NCBI GenBank assembly: GCA_002293005.1
Contig: DBCJ01000036.1
Location: 1 to 15,680 of the forward strand
Origin: Ignavibacteria bacterium UBA961
GTDB taxonomy: Bacteria > Bacteroidota > Ignavibacteria > Kapaibacteriales > UBA961
Direction: 5' to 3'
DNA: 15,680 nucleotides
The notes beneath the pieces were generated by a model, which saw only the letters and a program-made list of their open reading frames with translations, was not told the DNA's origin and searched no databases. Position numbers and translations under genes: made by a program. Below are positions 13,689 to 15,680 of this stretch, piece by piece (the stretch's first letter is position 1; every line of letters begins with the position of its first letter).

Positions 13689-13726
13689 ACTTTGTTTGCA
13701 AATATTTGATATTATCTATACGTAAC

Positions 13727-13761
13727 AAAAAAGCCCACATATATAAACATGCGGGCTTTTT
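13727..13761 (-). terminator. Terminator of the glutamate dehydrogenase gene
   Basis: AAAAAGCCC (13728-13736) pairs with GGGCTTTTT (13753-13761). After one A/C mismatch, CAT/ATG extends the stem. On the minus strand a run of six T ends the structure. It lies 18 nt after the gdhA stop. The symmetric A and T runs mean it may also work on the plus strand. Confidence 0.82.
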
Positions 13762-13778
13762 AGTCATTCTAGGGCAAA

Positions 13779-15215
13779 TTAGGGGAAAATGCCCATCTGA
13801 TTATAGGATGCGGCAATTTTATCAATTGCGGAAATAAATGCTGCTGTACGCATATCTTTCACATTTGCCTTATTTCTCCAGACTTCCATGATTTCATGAT
13901 AAGAACCAATCATGGAATCTTCCAAGCCGGAATTTACTAAATCTACTTCATTAGGACCTTGAACAAGCAATGATCTTTCTGAAGCTGACAATGATTTTCC
14001 TGTAAGATTTTCAATTGTTGCAATCAAACCTTTCTTGGAGTTTTCTTCATATCGCTTATCAAGACGACCAAAACGAACATGAGAGAGATTCTTAAGCCAT
14101 TCAAAGTAGGAAACAACAACTCCACCTGCATTGATGAACATATCAGGTATGACCAATATATTCTTTGCAAGTAGTGTTGGTTCTGCAGAAGCCGCTATTG
14201 GACCATTTGCACCTTCGGCAATAATTTTCGCTTGAATTCTATCAGCATTCCAATCAGTAATCTGAGATTCCAATGCTGCCGGAACGAGAATGTCACAAGG
14301 GTATTCAAGTACGGTATTACCAGCATCTATTGTTTGAGCGCCGGCAAAATTTCTGATCGATCCTGTTTGTGCATGATGTGCTTTCAAAGCATTGACATCA
14401 ATACCATCAGCATTATACACTGCTCCATCCCATTCAATGATACCAGTGATTGTTGCACCACCTTCTTGAATGAACTTTGCAGCATAATATCCAACATTAC
14501 CGAAACCTTGGACTATGACAGTTTTATCACCCAATCCTGTTGTTAAACCAAGTGATTTCATGAGATCAACATCATTGACTGCTTCTCTTACACCAAAGAA
14601 AACTCCACGACCGGTGGCTTCTGTTCTACCATTTACGCCACCTTGAGCAATAGGTTTTCCTGTAACGCAGCCAAGAGCATTCACATCATCGAATTTGATT
14701 GTTTGATATGTATCTGCTATCCATGACATTTCACGCATGCCGGTTCCATAATCAGGGGCGGGAACATCCACTGCGGGACCAATAAAGTTTTTGTGAATCA
14801 ATTCAACAGTATATCGGCGAGTGATTCTTTCCAATTCATCTATGGTATAATGCTTGGGGTTGATTTTAATTCCACCTTTGCCGCCTCCAAAAGGAACATT
14901 CACAACAGCGCATTTATATGTCATCAATGCTGACAATGCAATCACTTCATCTTGATTTACATCCTCACTATAGCGAATTCCACCTTTACATGGAAGCTTG
15001 TGATGACTGTGTTCTGCTCTCCAAGCAGAAATAACTTGAATTTCTCCTTTGACTCGAACAGGGAATTGAATTTGATATACGGCATTGCAAGCTCTAATCT
15101 GATCGAGTAGACCTTGGGAATGATCTAGCAAAGCTGCTGCTTTGTCAAAATAAGTGTTCACCGATTGGAAAAACGGTATTTCGTGATAACTCGGTGGATT
15201 TGTTTGAGAAGACAT
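13779..15215 (-). CDS. Glu/Leu/Phe/Val dehydrogenase, probably glutamate dehydrogenase
   Basis: A 478-residue amino-acid dehydrogenase that interconverts glutamate and 2-oxoglutarate plus ammonia, at the junction of carbon and nitrogen metabolism. The N-terminal domain has KLPCKGGIRYSED (73-85, substrate K77), VPFGGGKGGIKINP (107-120, catalytic K113) and VPAPDYGTGMREMSWI (151-166, D155). The Rossmann domain begins GVNGRTEATGRGVF (193-206), with VIVQGFGNVGYYAAKF (233-248) as the dinucleotide-binding loop and E261 after the second strand, which would favour NAD(H). AEGANGPIAASA (333-344) follows. Length exceeds the usual 415-450, with extra residues in the second domain. The ATG at 15215 has AGGAAG 4 nt upstream. 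The gene is 50 nt after the HPPD gene on the same strand, with no terminator between them, so they may be co-transcribed. A branched-chain or phenylalanine preference is possible but less likely. Confidence 0.92.
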   Translation of the reverse strand: MSSQTNPPSYHEIPFFQSVNTYFDKAAALLDHSQGLLDQIRACNAVYQIQFPVRVKGEIQVISAWRAEHSHHKLPCKGGIRYSEDVNQDEVIALSALMTYKCAVVNVPFGGGKGGIKINPKHYTIDELERITRRYTVELIHKNFIGPAVDVPAPDYGTGMREMSWIADTYQTIKFDDVNALGCVTGKPIAQGGVNGRTEATGRGVFFGVREAVNDVDLMKSLGLTTGLGDKTVIVQGFGNVGYYAAKFIQEGGATITGIIEWDGAVYNADGIDVNALKAHHAQTGSIRNFAGAQTIDAGNTVLEYPCDILVPAALESQITDWNADRIQAKIIAEGANGPIAASAEPTLLAKNILVIPDMFINAGGVVVSYFEWLKNLSHVRFGRLDKRYEENSKKGLIATIENLTGKSLSASERSLLVQGPNEVDLVNSGLEDSMIGSYHEIMEVWRNKANVKDMRTAAFISAIDKIAASYNQMGIFP

Positions 15216-15265
15216 AGTACTTCCTAATGAAACAATATGTATGGGTAAATGAGAAATCTTCTGAA

Positions 15266-15680
15266 TTAAAGATTTCCTCTCAATGCTTGCTCTCTTTCTA
15301 TAGATTCAAATAATGCTTTAAAATTACCTTTGCCAAATGAGGTGGCACCTTTTCTTTGAATGATCTCAAAGAATAAAGTTGGTCTGTCTTCAACAGGTTT
15401 TGTGAACAATTGAAGAAGATAGCCTTCTTCATCACGGTCAACCAAAATACCTAGTTCTCGTAGAGGCGCAATGTCCTCATCGATTACACCAACTCTATCC
15501 AATAAATCATCATAATATGTATCCGGTACTCTGAGGAATTGGACTCCTCGAGATTTCAATGCCGAAACTGTTGCGATGATGTCATGAGTTGCGACTGCAA
15601 TATGCTGGACACCCGGTCCATTATAAAACTCTAGGTATTCATCAATTTGTGATTTAGCTTTTTTTCCATCAGCAGGTTCA
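15266..15680 (-). CDS. hpd: 4-hydroxyphenylpyruvate dioxygenase, C-terminal part
   Basis: The last 137 residues of HPPD; the rest lies beyond the right edge. HPPD is a non-haem iron enzyme that turns 4-hydroxyphenylpyruvate into homogentisate in tyrosine breakdown. Visible motifs are EYLEFYNGPGVQHIAVAT with an iron-ligand His, LKSRGVQFLRVPDTYYDDL, the segment YLLQLFTKPVEDRPTLFFEI with the iron-ligand Glu in FFEIIQR, and the C-terminal helix GKGNFKALFESIEREQ that closes over the active site. In-frame reading continues unbroken to the window edge. It sits 50 nt upstream of the glutamate dehydrogenase gene on the same strand, consistent with amino-acid catabolism. Confidence 0.95.
   Translation of the reverse strand, partial: EPADGKKAKSQIDEYLEFYNGPGVQHIAVATHDIIATVSALKSRGVQFLRVPDTYYDDLLDRVGVIDEDIAPLRELGILVDRDEEGYLLQLFTKPVEDRPTLFFEIIQRKGATSFGKGNFKALFESIEREQALRGNL

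Noticed and set aside
13414..13767. 117-codon open frame on the minus strand overlapping the RRM gene and its leader
   Set aside because: It crosses the gdhA terminator region and overlaps the RRM gene in another frame, with no family resemblance; the RRM frame has the RNP motifs and a Shine-Dalgarno.
1..15680. CRISPR arrays, insertion sequences, attachment sites, toxin-antitoxin pairs or phage genes
   Set aside because: No regular direct repeats, transposase or integrase motifs, or terminal inverted repeats were seen by eye. All gaps are under 230 bp and are accounted for by promoters, terminators and the tRNA.

Overview
The window reads as a chromosomal stretch from a low-GC member of the Bacteroidota/Chlorobiota superphylum. 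Four things point there: a secreted protein with a type IX secretion C-terminal domain, a DUF3109 protein, a fused alpha-beta E1 of a 2-oxoacid dehydrogenase, and promoter elements of the TTTG-N19-TAnnTTTG kind. Several genes also carry good Shine-Dalgarno sequences (GGAGG, AGGAGG, AGAGGA). These are uncommon in Bacteroidia and Flavobacteriia, so a deep-branching lineage such as Kapaibacteriota or Ignavibacteria seems more likely. That placement is inference; no marker gene such as 16S rRNA is present.

Layout. 1-299 (-) is the N-terminus of a multi-pass membrane protein of YfhO type. 428-1023 (+) is a short operon of a GatB/YqeY-domain protein and a 47-residue DUF2256 protein. tRNA-Val(UAC) follows on the minus strand (1043-1117); its terminator lies inside the end of the DUF2256 gene. 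1184-6163 (-) is a tight six-gene operon, transcribed in the order fused 2-oxoacid dehydrogenase E1, panD, GlmU-type nucleotidyltransferase, methylmalonyl-CoA epimerase, Mrp-type P-loop ATPase, Nfu scaffold. After a 187-bp divergent intergenic region, 6351-8606 (+) holds a secreted T9SS cargo protein and glyA, closed by a strong terminator. 8770-12134 (+) is an operon of a DUF3109 protein, rpoN (sigma-54) and a dihydroorotate-dehydrogenase-family protein. It ends tail-to-tail, sharing stop-codon bases with a PhnE-type ABC permease (12131-13144, -). An RRM RNA-binding protein (13248-13556, -), gdhA-type glutamate dehydrogenase (13779-15215, -) and the C-terminus of 4-hydroxyphenylpyruvate dioxygenase (15266-15680, -) complete the window.

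How the genes fit together. HPPD (tyrosine breakdown), glutamate dehydrogenase, the branched-chain-like E1 and methylmalonyl-CoA epimerase (propionyl-CoA route) suggest amino-acid catabolism. PanD supplies beta-alanine for coenzyme A, which the E1 complex and the epimerase pathway both depend on. Mrp and Nfu belong to iron-sulfur cluster delivery, but this Mrp has no cysteine at all.

I did not find a clear novel defence, mobile or signalling system, nor any CRISPR array, insertion sequence or prophage. The most interesting points are the cysteine-free Mrp beside Nfu, a large charged insertion in sigma-54, the mixed-class dihydroorotate dehydrogenase, the single-domain GlmU, the orphan PhnE, and the compact dual use of DNA at gene ends.
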